Assembly (NCBI GenBank): GCA_022828595.1
Contig: JAKGHH010000008.1
Span: 8,483,728-8,547,727, forward strand
DNA length: 64,000 nt
Source: Nelumbo lutea
Taxonomy: Eukaryota; Streptophyta; Magnoliopsida; Proteales; Nelumbonaceae
Direction of reading: 5' to 3'
Part shown: piece after piece, positions 1-12,100 of the stretch
Layout: each line of letters begins with the position of its first letter
How positions within the stretch are numbered: position 1 is the first letter of the stretch
Notes under the pieces: generated by a model
The model's input: only the letters and a program-made list of their open reading frames with translations
What the model was told of the DNA's origin: nothing
Databases searched by the model: none
Made by a program: the position numbers and the translations under genes

Positions 1-1974
1 CCATTATGGGGTATGCTCTGAACATAAAGGGCATCTTTGTTATGACCCTTTGATTCGTTTTCTTCAAATTTCTCATAATGTAGTTTTTCTTGAAAGTGTG
101 TCATTTTTTGAACATATTGTTAAGTTCCCAGCTCCTTCTGTTTCCTTGCTGCATAGTTTTGATTCTGTAGGTACATCAGATACTCCATTGTCACCTCCGC
201 AACAACTTCAAACCTACTTCAGGAAGCAACGACCTTCTTCAGTCTCCATCCCCCCCTCTGCTCTGCCTCCAGTTGCTGATCCAGTCACTCCAGCTACCTC
301 AGTAAGTGCTCAAGACCTTTCCTCTAAACCTCTTGCTCCTACTTTGCATCGTTCCTCTAGAATTTCTCGTCCACCTAACCGTTATGGTTATTCACCAGAC
401 CATAGCTCCTTTTCTGCCATTTTATCTACCACAGACATTCCCAGATCTTATCAACAGGCTGTAGCATAACCACATTGGAAAGATGCAATGGATCCTGAGA
501 TTCGAGCTCTTCTAGAGAATGGCACCTAGGACCTGATCAAAGCTCAGCCCGAGACATCTCTCATAGGAAGTCGACGGGTCTATTTTGTGAAACTAAAATC
601 TGATGGAAGCCTAGACAGATACAAAGCTAGGCTTGTTGCATAGGGCTCCAAATAGGAATATGGGATAGACTATGAAGAGACTTTTGCTCCTGTAGCTAAG
701 ATGACCACTGTACGACTTCTGATGGTTGTATCTGCAGTCAAATAGTGGACAATTCATCAGATGGATGTCAAGAATGCTTTTCTCCATGGGGAATTGAAAG
801 AGACAGTTTACATGAAGCCTCTTCCGGGATATTGTAAAGATCCGCGCAGCTTGTTTGTTGTCTGAAGAAGTCACTTTATGGCCTGAAGCAAGCACCTAGG
901 GCCTGGTTTGAGAAGTTTAAATCTGTCATCACTAATGCTGGCTTTATTCAGAGTTCTTCTGATTACTCCTTGCTCACCCTAAGGCGGAAGCAAGGAGTAA
1001 CAATATTACTCCTTTATGTTGATTATATACTCATTACAGGGGATGGCATAGAAGGAATTTCCAAGCTACAACAGTTACTCAGTGAATCCTTCAAGATGAA
1101 GGACTTAGGGCCATTGACATATTTCTTGGGGCTTAAAGTGAGCAGAAATTCTCAAGGCTACTTTGTTAATCAACAGAAGTATGCGGCTGATCTGGTTAAA
1201 CTAGCAAATCTTAGTGATTCTAAGATTGTGGACACTCCACTAGAACTGAACCTGAAACTCAGCAAAGACGATGGGTCTCCCCTTGAAGATCCTACCTTTT
1301 ATCGTCAACTAGTGGGCAGTTTAATCTATCTCACCATGACTCGGCCAGACATATCTTATGCAGTTCAAATAGTAAGCCAGTTTGTGTCTTCTCTGAGACA
1401 ACCACATTTATCTGCAGTTCATCGGATTATAAGATATGTACCAGGCACACTATCACATGGGATATTCTTCTCCTCATCATCTCCCATTCATCTTATGGCC
1501 TATGCGGATGCTGATTGGGCTGGATGCCCTAACACCCGACGGTCCACTACTAGCTGGTGTGTCTTCCTAGGCAACCCCCTTATCTCATGGAAGTGCAAGA
1601 AACAAGTTATTGTGTCCAAATCTTCTGCTGAAGCTGAATACAGGGCTATGTCTTCCGTGTGTAGTGAAATCATATGGCTTCGGACTCTTCTATTTGAAAT
1701 ACTAAATGAGCCACCATTGTTTGTTCCTCTTTATGCAGACAATATCAGTGCAATAAAAATTGCATCGAACCCCGTCTTCCATGAGCACACCAAACACATA
1801 GAAGTTGATTGCCACTTCATTCGCAATCTCCTTCTTGAGGGTACCATATCTCTTCCTCATGTTTCTTCCGGGCTCCAACTAGCAAACTTGTTAACTAAAG
1901 CAATGACATGGGCTCGACATCTATCTCTCATGGACAAACTAATGCTCATTCCTAGGCATCAGTTTGAGGGGGAG
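1..1974 (+). pseudogene. Copia element A: integrase tail, RT and RNase H (decayed)
   Basis: Three prime half of a Ty1/copia polyprotein; the 5' part is off the window. Bases 50-469 encode the Ser/Pro-rich linker after integrase, ending in the copia-typical 'RSSRISRPPNRYG' block. Reverse transcriptase follows at about 480-1300 but is broken: stop codons and frame changes lie at 466-970 (for example NGTW has become NGT-stop near 528). The polymerase box, normally YVDD, reads YVDY at about 1014-1025. From 970 to 1995 one 341-codon frame covers the RT thumb and RNase H, with 'YADADWAGC' and '[11 protein letters not shown]'. A polypurine tract (TTGAGGGGGAG, ending 1974) leads into an LTR. Not functional. 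Orientation is opposite to the host RDR gene, whose last visible exon lies to the right. Confidence 0.9.
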
Positions 1975-2338
1975 TGTAGAGACAGTGAAATCTAGCCGTA
2001 GGGATATTTTTGTACTTCTACTTTTCTTTTTTGTACATAATTCTTTGTATTATCTCTCTTCTATACATTAAGGGCAGATCTGTCCTTTTACAACCTAATA
2101 TAAATATTTCTTTTAGGGTGTCGACTGACACAGGTTGTCACACCCACCATTCGGCTGTGTTGTCTCTCTCTTCGATCTGGCTCTGACAATTCTTTGTATT
2201 TATCCTTTACCCCTTCAAGGACTCTTTTGTAATTATACATAATTAATATTTATTTGACTCATTGGAGGTGGTGGTCGATCACCACATTAGACACCCCTGA
2301 AAACCTTTGGTGTTCTCTCATGAATTGGAAGATTGACA
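1975..2338 (+). repeat. LTR following copia A, possibly shared with copia B
   Basis: Begins TGTAGAGACAG directly after the polypurine tract of A, and ends near GATTGACA. Its last 180 bases (from about 2185) resemble the end of the copia B LTR at about 8260-8374, including a shared block around 'GACACCCCTGAAA'. The first half resembles the B LTR only weakly. The 5' start is well placed by the polypurine tract; the 3' end is inferred from where the similarity stops. Confidence 0.65.
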
Positions 2339-2813
2339 TTGTTTGAGAAGTATTTTTATTAGTATCGAACTTTGTTTGAAGATTATTTGAAGGCTGTTTT
2401 GATCAGCCGAAGGTGATAGATTTTTTTCTGGAAAATACGCCCAATAGGTCATTTTTTTTCTTGTTTTCTCTAAATCTGCTGATTCAATCAGCCTAATACT
2501 CTATAGTTGGTGCCACCAGGCCTCCTTTAACTGGTTATTAATCTGTTTTGAAGGCTGGTTCGGTTTTAATAGGGTTTTGATCCCACCTTGTAGTCAACAG
2601 TCCTGAAATTTTCCATTTTTGGACTGACATCAATATGAACCTATTGTTCTGAGATTTCAGCAGTATGATCTCGTTTTATTTAGTGAAGTACTACTTCAGC
2701 ATTTTTCTTGAACTGTTACTGATTTAAATTGGGTGGTTAATCTCTGGTTCTTCCTTCTTTTAGCTTCATTATGAGCTTTGTTAACCTGTTTTGGACTGTT
2801 GTTGTGATTCGGA
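2339..2813 (+). other. Untranslated leader before copia B gag
   Basis: No coding signal. It separates the A/B LTR from the B gag start. The only primer-site-like string is TTGGTGCCACC at 2507-2517, which resembles a decayed initiator-Met site poorly, so no primer site is claimed. Confidence 0.4.
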
Positions 2814-4411
2814 ATGTCTGAGAAGGCTGGTATCATTCCCGTAAAGTTCGACGGAACCAACTACAGCATGTGGAAGTTCCATTTTGACTTCTTTGTTGAA
2901 GGGAAAGGTCTGGATGGATATTTGAATGGAAAGGTTACTGGGCCAAATGAAACTGATACCAAGGCTTATTCACAATGGAAGTTGAATAATGGGAAAATAG
3001 TTTCTTGGATACTCAGGTCAATTGTATCTCATATTGCAGTACCCATGAGAAGAATGTGTGCTTTTTATGAGATGTATGCATACTTGAAGGTGTACCATCA
3101 ATCCAACATGTCTAGACAATATCATATTGAAATCTAAGATTTTTGGCTATTGCCAGGGAGATAAGAAGATTCAGGAATATTATGCCGGTTTCATTGACTT
3201 GTGGGCAGAATATGAGCTTATCCATACAGACCCTTTGGACCCTATAGAATGTGTCAAGTATCTCCAACAGCACTTTGAGAAGAGGAAAGTGAATCAACTC
3301 CTTATGAGACTCAGACCTGAATATAAGAGAATCAGGTTTAACATTTTGAGTAGAGAAACTCTTCTAGATTTGGATTCCATGATGGGTGAACTGTTGAGGG
3401 AGGAGACTAGACTCTTAACTGCTGCAAGTATCGATGGGAAATCAATTGACTCTAGGGCTGACACAACTTTTTTTGTTCAAGGAAACAAGAAATCTGGTGC
3501 TAAGGACTTCTGAAAAATACAATGTTATAAGTGCAAGGGGTTTGGTCACATTGGTTCTCATTGCAAGAAGAAGAATGTTTGCACTTATTGTAAGTAGCAT
3601 GGTCACATCATTCCAAACCATCCGGTTAGGCCATCTAAGGGTGTTTAGAAGAAGAACCATCCACGTGCATATCAAGTGACTGAGGGACAAACCACAGATA
3701 TCTACTCTACCAAGGGTGATTCTTCTGCTAAGGGTGATCCTTCTACATCTATGGATGACAAAATTTGGCAATTGGTATCTTCTGTCTTTTCTGCTATTGG
3801 CCTATCTAGTGAGTTTTTTTGTTATTGTTCCTCTAAATCTCATGTTGGATCATTGATTCCAAAGCAACTAATCATATATGACAGGGGCTTACCTTGAACC
3901 CCCAAATAGCATTTCTAAAACCCATCATAGACATATCATTACTACCAATGGTGAAAAACTGAATATCATTGGTAGTAATGACATGTCCCTTGAGCTGTCA
4001 TCCACTACCTCCTTTCCTCTTACCAAAACCTTTCTTGTTCCTAACCTTACTACTAATCTAATTTCTGTTGACCAACTTGTTGATGAAGGATATACACTTG
4101 CATTTTCTCATGATGGTTGTTTGATTCAGAACCCAAACACTAGGAAGGTGAAAGGGAAGGGGAGTAGGTTGGGCCGTTTATTTGCATTGGAGTTAAAGAA
4201 TTCTCATGCACCAACATCATCAGTATATTTTAGCTCGTCCTCTTCTAGATCTTTTGTTGGGTAAATAAATAATGTTTGGGATTTATGGCATAAACATTTA
4301 GGACATGCACATTTTGAAAAATTGAAATTTTTGTTTGACTTTGGTTTTATTAAAAATAAATTCCATCTTTACATACTTTTGATACTTCATGCGTTTCTTG
4401 TTGTTTGAGTA

Positions 4412-4912
4412 TAGGAGTGGCCACGAGCCGAACTTTTCACAAGCTATTTGAGCTCAGCTCATGAAAAGCTCAATTCAGCTCGGTCTAAACCAAGCTCGAG
4501 CCCAATAAAGCTCAGGTCATGAGGCTCACGAGCCTAATCGAGCTTTTACATGCATATAAAAACTAATAAATATAAAAATATTATACATATAAAAAATAAT
4601 ATATATAAATATATATAAAACAAAAAATGTTATACACATAACATTTTTATTTTTATATATAACTAGTTTTTATAATTCTTAATTTTTATATGTCAAATAA
4701 AAAATAATACTTATATGTATAACCTTTTATTTCTATAAAACATTTCACTCACAATCAAGCTCGAGCTTACGAGCTTTTGACTCAAGCCAAACTCGAGCTC
4801 AAGTCTCTAGCTCGAAATCAAGCTCGAGCTCAAGATTTAACCTCATACTTTATTGGCAAGCTGAACTCGAATAGTTAGATATTCAGCTTGGTTCAGCTCA
4901 AATCCACCTCTA
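4412..4912. mobile_element. hAT-like non-autonomous element 1 in copia B integrase
   Basis: A 501-bp insertion flanked by a perfect 8-bp duplication TTTGAGTA (4404-4411 and 4913-4920). Ends are inverted: TAGGAGTGG on the left, CCACCTCTA on the right. Eight-base duplications and TA(G)-type termini are typical of hAT transposons. The interior is an AT-rich core between arms rich in GAGCTCGAGCTT-like motifs that can fold on each other. No transposase reading frame. If one copy of the duplication is removed, the copia integrase frame runs straight across the site. Confidence 0.88.
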
Positions 4913-5986
4913 TTTGAGTAAAAGCCGCACTCTACCCTTTCCTCACACATCTAAGCATGCCACCTCACCATTTGAAATTATACAAAGTGATGTTTGGACC
5001 TTATCTATTATTTCTCAGCCCGGATATAAGTACTTTGTCTTGTTCATTGATGACTACACCAGGTACACATGGATTTACTTTCTGAAACATAAATCAGAAG
5101 TATATCCTACATTTTGGCTTTTTCATGCTATGATACAAGTTCGATTTCAGTCTCATATGCATATTCTCCACTCAAATTCAGGGGAAGAATACACTGATGG
5201 AGACTTCTTATCCTACCTGAGAAGTCATAGGATTGTTCAACGAAGTTGTCCAGACACACCTCAATAGAATGGAGTGATTGAGTGTAAAAATGGTCATGTG
5301 CTTAGTGTTGTGAGAACCCTACTGCAAGAATCAAATGCCCCTTCTTCATTTTGGGTAGAGGTTGCTAGTATCGTTGTTTTCTTGATTAATTGTGTTCCCT
5401 CTTCTATTCTTGCTAATAAGTCTCCTTTTCAAAAACTATTTGGTCATCCTCCAGACTTATCTAGTCTCCATGTTTTTGGGAGTCTTTGCCTTATTCATCT
5501 TCCGTCTCGAGAAGGTTCCAAGTTATCCGTACAGTTTGTTATGTGTGCCTACGTGATTTAGTCCAGATCACAAAGGATTTCTTTGTTAGATCCCTCTGCT
5601 CATTGCATTCGTGTTTCTTGAAATGTTGTCTTCCTTGAGCATATTTCCTTTTTTGTTGTTGTTGCTAGACTATTTACTCTATCCATCTCTGTTTTGCAAA
5701 ATTAACTCACATGATGTTTCTCCTCTAGTTGGTGTGAAAGATTTTCTCACCTTCTCTCACAAAAGATTACATGCCCCAGATCCTACACCTACAACCCCAC
5801 GTCCCCACTTCCTCCAGGCCCAAATCGTTCCTCCATTGATGCTCCTATAAGTAATGCTCCTTTAGATTCCATTACTATTCCTACCACATCTCTTTGTCGT
5901 TCCTCTCGTATTTCTAGACCTCTTGATCGCTATATCACAGATATTCCCCGCTCATATCAATAGGCCATTATCAGTCCTCATTGGAG

Positions 5987-6658
5987 CATAGTTTTCAAGG
6001 CGCCAAGGCGAGGCTAGGCAACTGGGGGGCGCCTAGTCGCCTAGGCGATAAATTTTTTATGCTAAAAACATAGATCCTAGGGTAGTTCCCTAGGTAGCAT
6101 AACCATATTTCTTTAATAATTATTCATGATTTTCATAAGAAAAGTATAAATTTCATATTAAAGTATAGAAAATTAACATATTCATGAGAAGAAAAGGAAG
6201 AAGGAAAATAAAATTCAAAAAACATAGGGGCTGAACCCTTATTTTTGTTATAGGAAAAGAAGAAAATAAAAAGTATTGGTAGCAGTAGTAGTATTAGTAG
6301 TAGAAGAAGAAGAAAAAGAAAAAGAAGAATATGGAAGAGGAAAATGTGCTAATTAGATAAAATTTTTAGTTCTTCCTTACTTATTGGTGCAGTTTTTTAA
6401 GTCTTTGAGGGTTTAATACAGCATTTAGCAATGTTTGTGTTGATTAAACCCTAATAAATAAGAAAATAATAAAAAGAAATTAGTATATAAACACACAAAA
6501 TGATTATTTTAGTTTAATAATGTCTGTTTTATAATTATAATCTCAAAAAAGAATGAATAAAAAAGTTTTTTTATAGTAGAAAGTAGAAAACTGTTAGGCG
6601 ATTAGGCGAGTTGAGCCTCAAAGGGCGCCCTGTCACCTAGGCGTCGCTAACAACTATG
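5987..6658. mobile_element. hAT-like non-autonomous element 2 in copia B
   Basis: A 672-bp insertion with perfect 8-bp duplication CATTGGAG (5979-5986 and 6659-6666). Terminal inverted repeats start CATAGTTTTCAAGGCGCC on the left and CATAGTTGTTAGCG on the right when reversed. Subterminal GGCGCC/CTAGGCG motifs form longer imperfect arms. No coding capacity. A second copy of this family lies at 26061-26716, with matching internal stretches such as the 'AACATATTCATGA' region. Confidence 0.88.
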
Positions 6659-8155
6659 CATTGGAGAAAAGCCATGGATGCAGAAATTATGCCTTACATG
6701 AGAATGATACTTGGGATTTGATGGCTCCTCCCTCAGATGCTTTAGTCATTGAAAGTCATTGGGTTTACACCATTAAGTTGAAGTCTGATGGTTCATTGGA
6801 TCGGTACAAAGATCGTCTTGTTGCTCAAGGTTACACCCAGGAATATGGCATTGACTATGAGGAGACATTTTCTCCAGTTGCCAAGATTATTGCTGTCCAT
6901 ATCCTCCTAGATCTCTCTGTTGTGCATTCATGGCCATTTATCAGTTAGGCGTGAAGAATGCCTTTCTTCATGGTGAACTAAAGGAGACAACATACATGAA
7001 GCCTCCTCTTGGATACAGTGGTGATCCTTCCCTTGTTTGTCAGCTAAAGAAATCTTTACATGGCCTCAAACAAGCTCATCGGGCCTAGTTTGGGAAGTTT
7101 CAAGATGTTGTTGTTGCTGGATATCATCAAAGTGCCTTTAATCACTCACTCTTTGTTCGTCAAAGATCTCAAGGCATTACAATCCTTCTATTGTATGTAG
7201 ATGATATGTTGATCGTTGTTGATTGGGGATGATGAGGATGGAATTCATGAACCAAGTCTCTTCTCCACAGTTCTTTTCATATGAAAGACTTGGGTTCTCT
7301 TACTTATATCTTGGGGCTGGAAATACAACATGGTGATCAAAGTTACTTTGTTTGCCAGCACAAATATGTATTTGATCTTGTTAAGCTCGTTGGTCTTATA
7401 GAACCAAACAGGTTGATACATCTCTAGAGCTCAAAGTTAAGTTGTCTAAATGTGATGGGACCTTGCTTCCTGATGCTACTCTATATCAACAACTTGTTGG
7501 GTCCCTCATCTATCTCACCATGACTCGTCCAGACATCTCTCATGTGGTTCAGGTAGTTAGTCAATTTGTTTCAGCCCCTCACCAACCCCACATGATTGTT
7601 GTCCACTGGATTATTCGTTATGCCCATGGCACTTTATCTCAAGGACTATTCTTTACCTCCTTTCCTATTTAGTTGAGGGCTTATGCTGGTGCAGATTAGG
7701 CAGGCTAACCCAACACCAAAAGGTCTACTACAGGGTGGTATGTCTTTATGGGTGACTCCCTCATCTCCTAGAAATGCAAGAAACAACAAACAATTTCTAA
7801 GTCATCTACAGAAGCCAAATATAGAACTAAGCCATCTATGTGCAGTGAGATTGTTTGGCTTCAGTCTCTCCTTGCTGATCTTGGTGTTCACCTCCCTACA
7901 CCTATTCCTCTTTGTGTTGATAACACTAGTGTCATCAAGATTGAATCTAATCTAGTGTTCCATGAGAGAACTAAGAACATTGAGGTGGACTGTCACTTTA
8001 TTAGGGATCTATGTCTTGCAGGCTCCATCTCTCTTCTACATATAGCTTCTGATTTGTAGATTGCGAATATACTTACAAAGCCTATGACGAGATCTGGACA
8101 TCTATAACTTATGGGCAAACTGATTCTTATGTCTCAGCAACAGTTTGAGGGGGAG

Positions 8156-8374
8156 AAGGAAGACATTTGATGTACTGTACTTTTATGGTCCTTGTTGTAC
8201 TATAGTCTTAATATTTTCTTCCTTTTATCTTTCAGCCCTCTAAGGGCTCTTTTGTAATTCTTTATATTTATCCTTTATCCCTTCAAGGGCTTTTGACTCA
8301 TTGGAGGTGGGGGTCGATTATCACATTGGACACCCCTGAAACCTTTGGTGTTCTCTCACGAACTGGAAGATTGA
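8156..8374 (+). repeat. Three prime LTR of copia B
   Basis: Follows the polypurine tract (TTTGAGGGGGAG, to 8155). Its second half matches the LTR at 1975-2338 up to GAAGATTGA. No clear 5-bp target duplication could be matched at the left, so the end is set by the limit of that similarity. Confidence 0.6.
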
Positions 8375-8896
8375 AAACAACATTTTCAAGTTGAAACTTG
8401 TTAGAATTCCAGTGATCCTATTGTATTAATATAGGTGAATGGATAAAGTTAAGATACTTTTTGGCATTTACCCAAATTTCACAGGTACTTGTAGAAAACA
8501 TTACTTCGAATCAAAAAGCAAAATAAAGGTTGTTAACAGCATTCTGGTTCAGAAATGATAACCACAATCTTTATTTCCCTTTTTGTCCTCACCCATATCT
8601 GTATCTTGGCATCAATTGCACAATCTTTGAACGGTCCATTGCTTTTGTCATTAATGCATTCTGGAGTATTAAATTGCAAAGATGATTAGCTGTAGCTATT
8701 AGTTTGGAAAATTATCATCATCCACTAAAATGATCATGCTTCAATAATTAATTATATCAAAACAATGTTTCAAGATTTATGTTCTGACAGTCTTAACTTT
8801 GTTAATCATTGCTAAATAGTTTTCCAACAAAATGTGATCCAATAGTTGTAAAATCAAGAAAAAAAACAAAAACAACATGGCTGCAGAAATACATAC
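8375..8896. other. Intron 13 of the RDR gene, portion next to exon 13
   Basis: AT-rich DNA with no coding signal on either strand. It begins (minus strand) with the donor GTATGT at 8896. The rest of this intron, with copia A and B, runs off the left edge. Confidence 0.6.
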
Positions 8897-9119
8897 AGGA
8901 TAACACAAACTTCATTCGTGCCCAGCATCCCAGTTGGATCAGCTGTCCCCATCAAATAGTAACACTCACTCATAGGAATCTTTCCTGCCTTTAGGCCCTT
9001 CCTTTCTTCCCTCATTAGCACTGACAAGCGAGTTTGTAAATATGGTTCCTCAAGGGGAATTCCACATAAAATCATTCTTGATACAAGAAAATCATCCATG
9101 TCACCATACCTGAGAGCAA
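8897..9119 (-). CDS. RDR exon 13 (last one in the window)
   Basis: Encodes '[20 protein letters not shown]', '[14 protein letters not shown]' and '[13 protein letters not shown]', ending ...EVCVI in phase 2 at donor GTATGT. Acceptor CCTGCAG. Next expected exons (EN-G-Q, then the DFDGD catalytic block) are not between 8896 and 8375, so they lie beyond the copia pair and the left edge. Confidence 0.93.
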
Positions 9120-12100
9120 CTGCAGGTGAAGCAAAGAAATTAGGGGAAAACCTATAAACAAGAATTAACTCAATTTAGGAAGAAAAGGAATAAATACAAA
9201 TGGAAATTTGCATAAAGAAGAGGCAAAGGTAAGAGACTAGTAACAATTTTTTTATAGCAAAAAACATTAAAATAAAAGAAAGAGTACAAAAATCATTAAA
9301 AGTAAAAGAAGAGGCAGATCTAAGAGGCTAATCCACAAAACTCATTTTTCCAGTTAACCACAAATCTAGATCACTACCAACTGCTCCTACTTAAGCTTCT
9401 CATTCCTATAAGCAGCCCAAAAATAATTAAGAGGTCCACACCAATACACCATCCAAAAAAGTCAACCAAGAGGTCCAAGACTAACAAATTAGTCAACCTC
9501 ACCTCTTTGGCCTTACCCCTCCCATTCACAACCCAGTTACTTAAACCCTTTGCTTCCCTATTACTCATGGATTCATACTCTTCCTTCACTCTTTACCCCA
9601 ATGCTCTATATCTGTTCCCTGCACCTTTTTCCATGTATCCCCCCAACATAAGGCAATGCCATGTGAGCCAAGTTGTTGTTGTTATTGGTTATATTAATTT
9701 CAGGGTAGAATGGAACTCCCAGTGGTGATCAGGTTATATTCAATAGAACGAGCATTCTATACAGATGGATTAGGAAGGTCATGTAATGTACTTGTAGTTC
9801 TTCCAGGAGAAGAGCAATCAGCCTGATCTGTATTGAGGTCCTACTGTTCTCAACAGGTAAGATTGTTGGGGACTTGTCAAAGGTGTTGAGTGGCTGGCTT
9901 GATGTTTCAATCATCTCCTTCAAAGGAGTAAGCTTTTCTGCTGTAATTGAGTATTCATGTAATTGACTCCATTAGTCAGGACAAAACTTAGATGATTTTT
10001 ATTTATTTATTTATTTGATAAGTAGGTTTAAATTCATCGATCTATTACCAATTAAAGAAAATAAAAAAAAGGGATCTACACCATCATACTTTGTTGCACT
10101 CTCACAAATTGAAAGAATGTTACAAATGTACTTGGATAATGAGAAGATTGCCTTCAGACACCATAGGATATGCAACTAACCCACCCCCCATCCAACTAGG
10201 CTCACAAAGCAGTTTACCTCTTCCAATCTCTAAATACAAGACTAACCCCTTTGAGGTGAAAGGAGAACAAGACAACTACATATTATTTTTCCTCTCAGGC
10301 CTAAGGAAAGATAGTGGTTCTTATATAGGCAAGGTATAAAAATTAAATCTCTTGGTGCTTACCCAAGGCAACCATAGCGATAATATTGACCTTTGCACTA
10401 TAACCTCAGGATGGGTCCTTGGAGGTCAGGGTATATGCTTAGGTAAGATCCATGCCTTGGTATTCCAGTTAAGTATCTCATTCTCCTGAAATTCTATTTA
10501 AGAGCAATGTTTAGGAATAGTTTTAGACCATCAACCTTCCAGGGTTCTAGTTCAGTTAAACCGAAAACCATAACTTGCTATCAATTTAACAGTTTACTTG
10601 GCCAAAGAATAGTCAAATACTCGCTTTACTTTAGGCCATTGTTTTCTATTGTCCAAATGCTTTGAGTTCGATACCATTAGAAAGATCATTCAGTTATCCA
10701 TCCAATGAGCCCACGACCATGCAACTTGTATATGATTTGAGCGGGTTAATGTAAAAGTATGGACAGGGTAGGTGTATTTTCATATGATCCTTTGGGAAAC
10801 TTTGGTTATTTTTGGACCTTTCACAGTGAGAACAGTGGTTGAAATTGATTTCCTAGGTCTAAGTTTTTTTTCTGTGGATTGGTCTTTCTTAGATCTTAGG
10901 TTAGGTTTTGATTTCTTAGGATGGACTGTAAACAACTATTTTTATTATCAAATGAAGTTTTTCTTTTGGGTTTTAGTTATTTTGAAACTCCTAGAATGAC
11001 CTTTTCTTATAGTGAAGAAAAATTTCCATGAGAGGAAACAAAGAAAGATTATTAGATAATTTCATACTAAATTCCAGTGATAAGATTTCACTACAAACAA
11101 AACAAAGAAAAGAAACCAAAAGGAGTGATGCAGGAGCTGAAGAATCAAAATTGGAATTTTATGATATTTTATGTTTTTCTGTATTTTTGGACAATAGGGG
11201 TATTTTTGTCATTTTAAAATTTCTGTGGGGTCCAATGATAGGGTTTAATTTGTCTAGTTATAGTTTTATGTTTAAAATTTCAGTCAATGCATAAGTAGGA
11301 TTAGAGTTATTGAGTCTTCCTTGAATTGAAATAGGATATGACAGCTTAGTTTGAGTCCTAGGATTATCAAGTCAGTTTGACTCCGAAGACTATTACGAGT
11401 CTAACAGTTTGACTCCTAGGGTTATTATAAGTTAAGAGTCTATAAATATGTATGGGCGTTTTACACAAAGGCAACGAATTATATTGAGTTTTCTTCAGCT
11501 TATGCTAGCTATGGTGAGTGATTCCCATGCCCTAGAGTGATTCTAGGCACCCTATGAGTGATTCCAGGTATTTTTTTTCTCTTCTTCTCTCGCTATTTTC
11601 TCTCTTATTTCTTCAAGAAACCATTACAGCCATCAACAGCAATAAAATTCTGATCCAAGAAGACCATTCACATTCTCTAAGGACTAGAACTGAGCTGGAC
11701 CTACATCAGTTTGTATCAGAGCTAATGGTTTATTCACTATGTTCTCACAAAGTGGCCGATTCTATAGGCTTAGGGTATCTTCTAGACAACCTTGCAGGTC
11801 TAGAATCAATGATGATTGGGTTTCTGAACCATATGATCTTTGGTTGACTTGTTCAAAAAGATGGTGGCAGAAAACAGATCTAATAATGTTGGCTACGGGA
11901 GCAAGGTTTTCAAACATGTTAGAAGAGAAAGGGAAATACCAGATTTCAAAGGAGATGATGATCCGCAAGCATTCTTTGATTGGGTGGCTGAACTAGAAGA
12001 ATATTTTGATTGGCATGATATGCTTGACAAACAAAGGATTAGATTTGCGTGCATGAAGCTGGCGGGTCATGCTAAAGAATGGTGGAGAACTCTAGAGCAA

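Larger units (their letters stand above)
2814..8155 (+). pseudogene. Copia element B gag-pol, decayed and twice interrupted
   Basis: A whole copia coding region in order, riddled with stops and frameshifts. Gag starts at 2814 (FDGTNYSMWKFHFDFF). A CCHC zinc knuckle CYKCKGFGHIGSHC is at 3523-3564, with a second, damaged knuckle after it. The protease box at about 3848 reads DSKATNHM instead of DSGA, so the active-site glycine is lost. Integrase runs about 3880-5560: its zinc-binding part is split by a hAT-like insertion at 4412, and the core follows at 4914-5267. RT starts at 6661 after a second insertion (5987-6658), and RNase H runs 7442-8130. The polypurine tract is at about 8144-8155. It cannot encode functional proteins. 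Confidence 0.9.

Noticed and set aside
9374..9589. Possible LINE RNase H end on the minus strand
   Set aside because: Only a loose resemblance, no catalytic block or neighbour that supports it.
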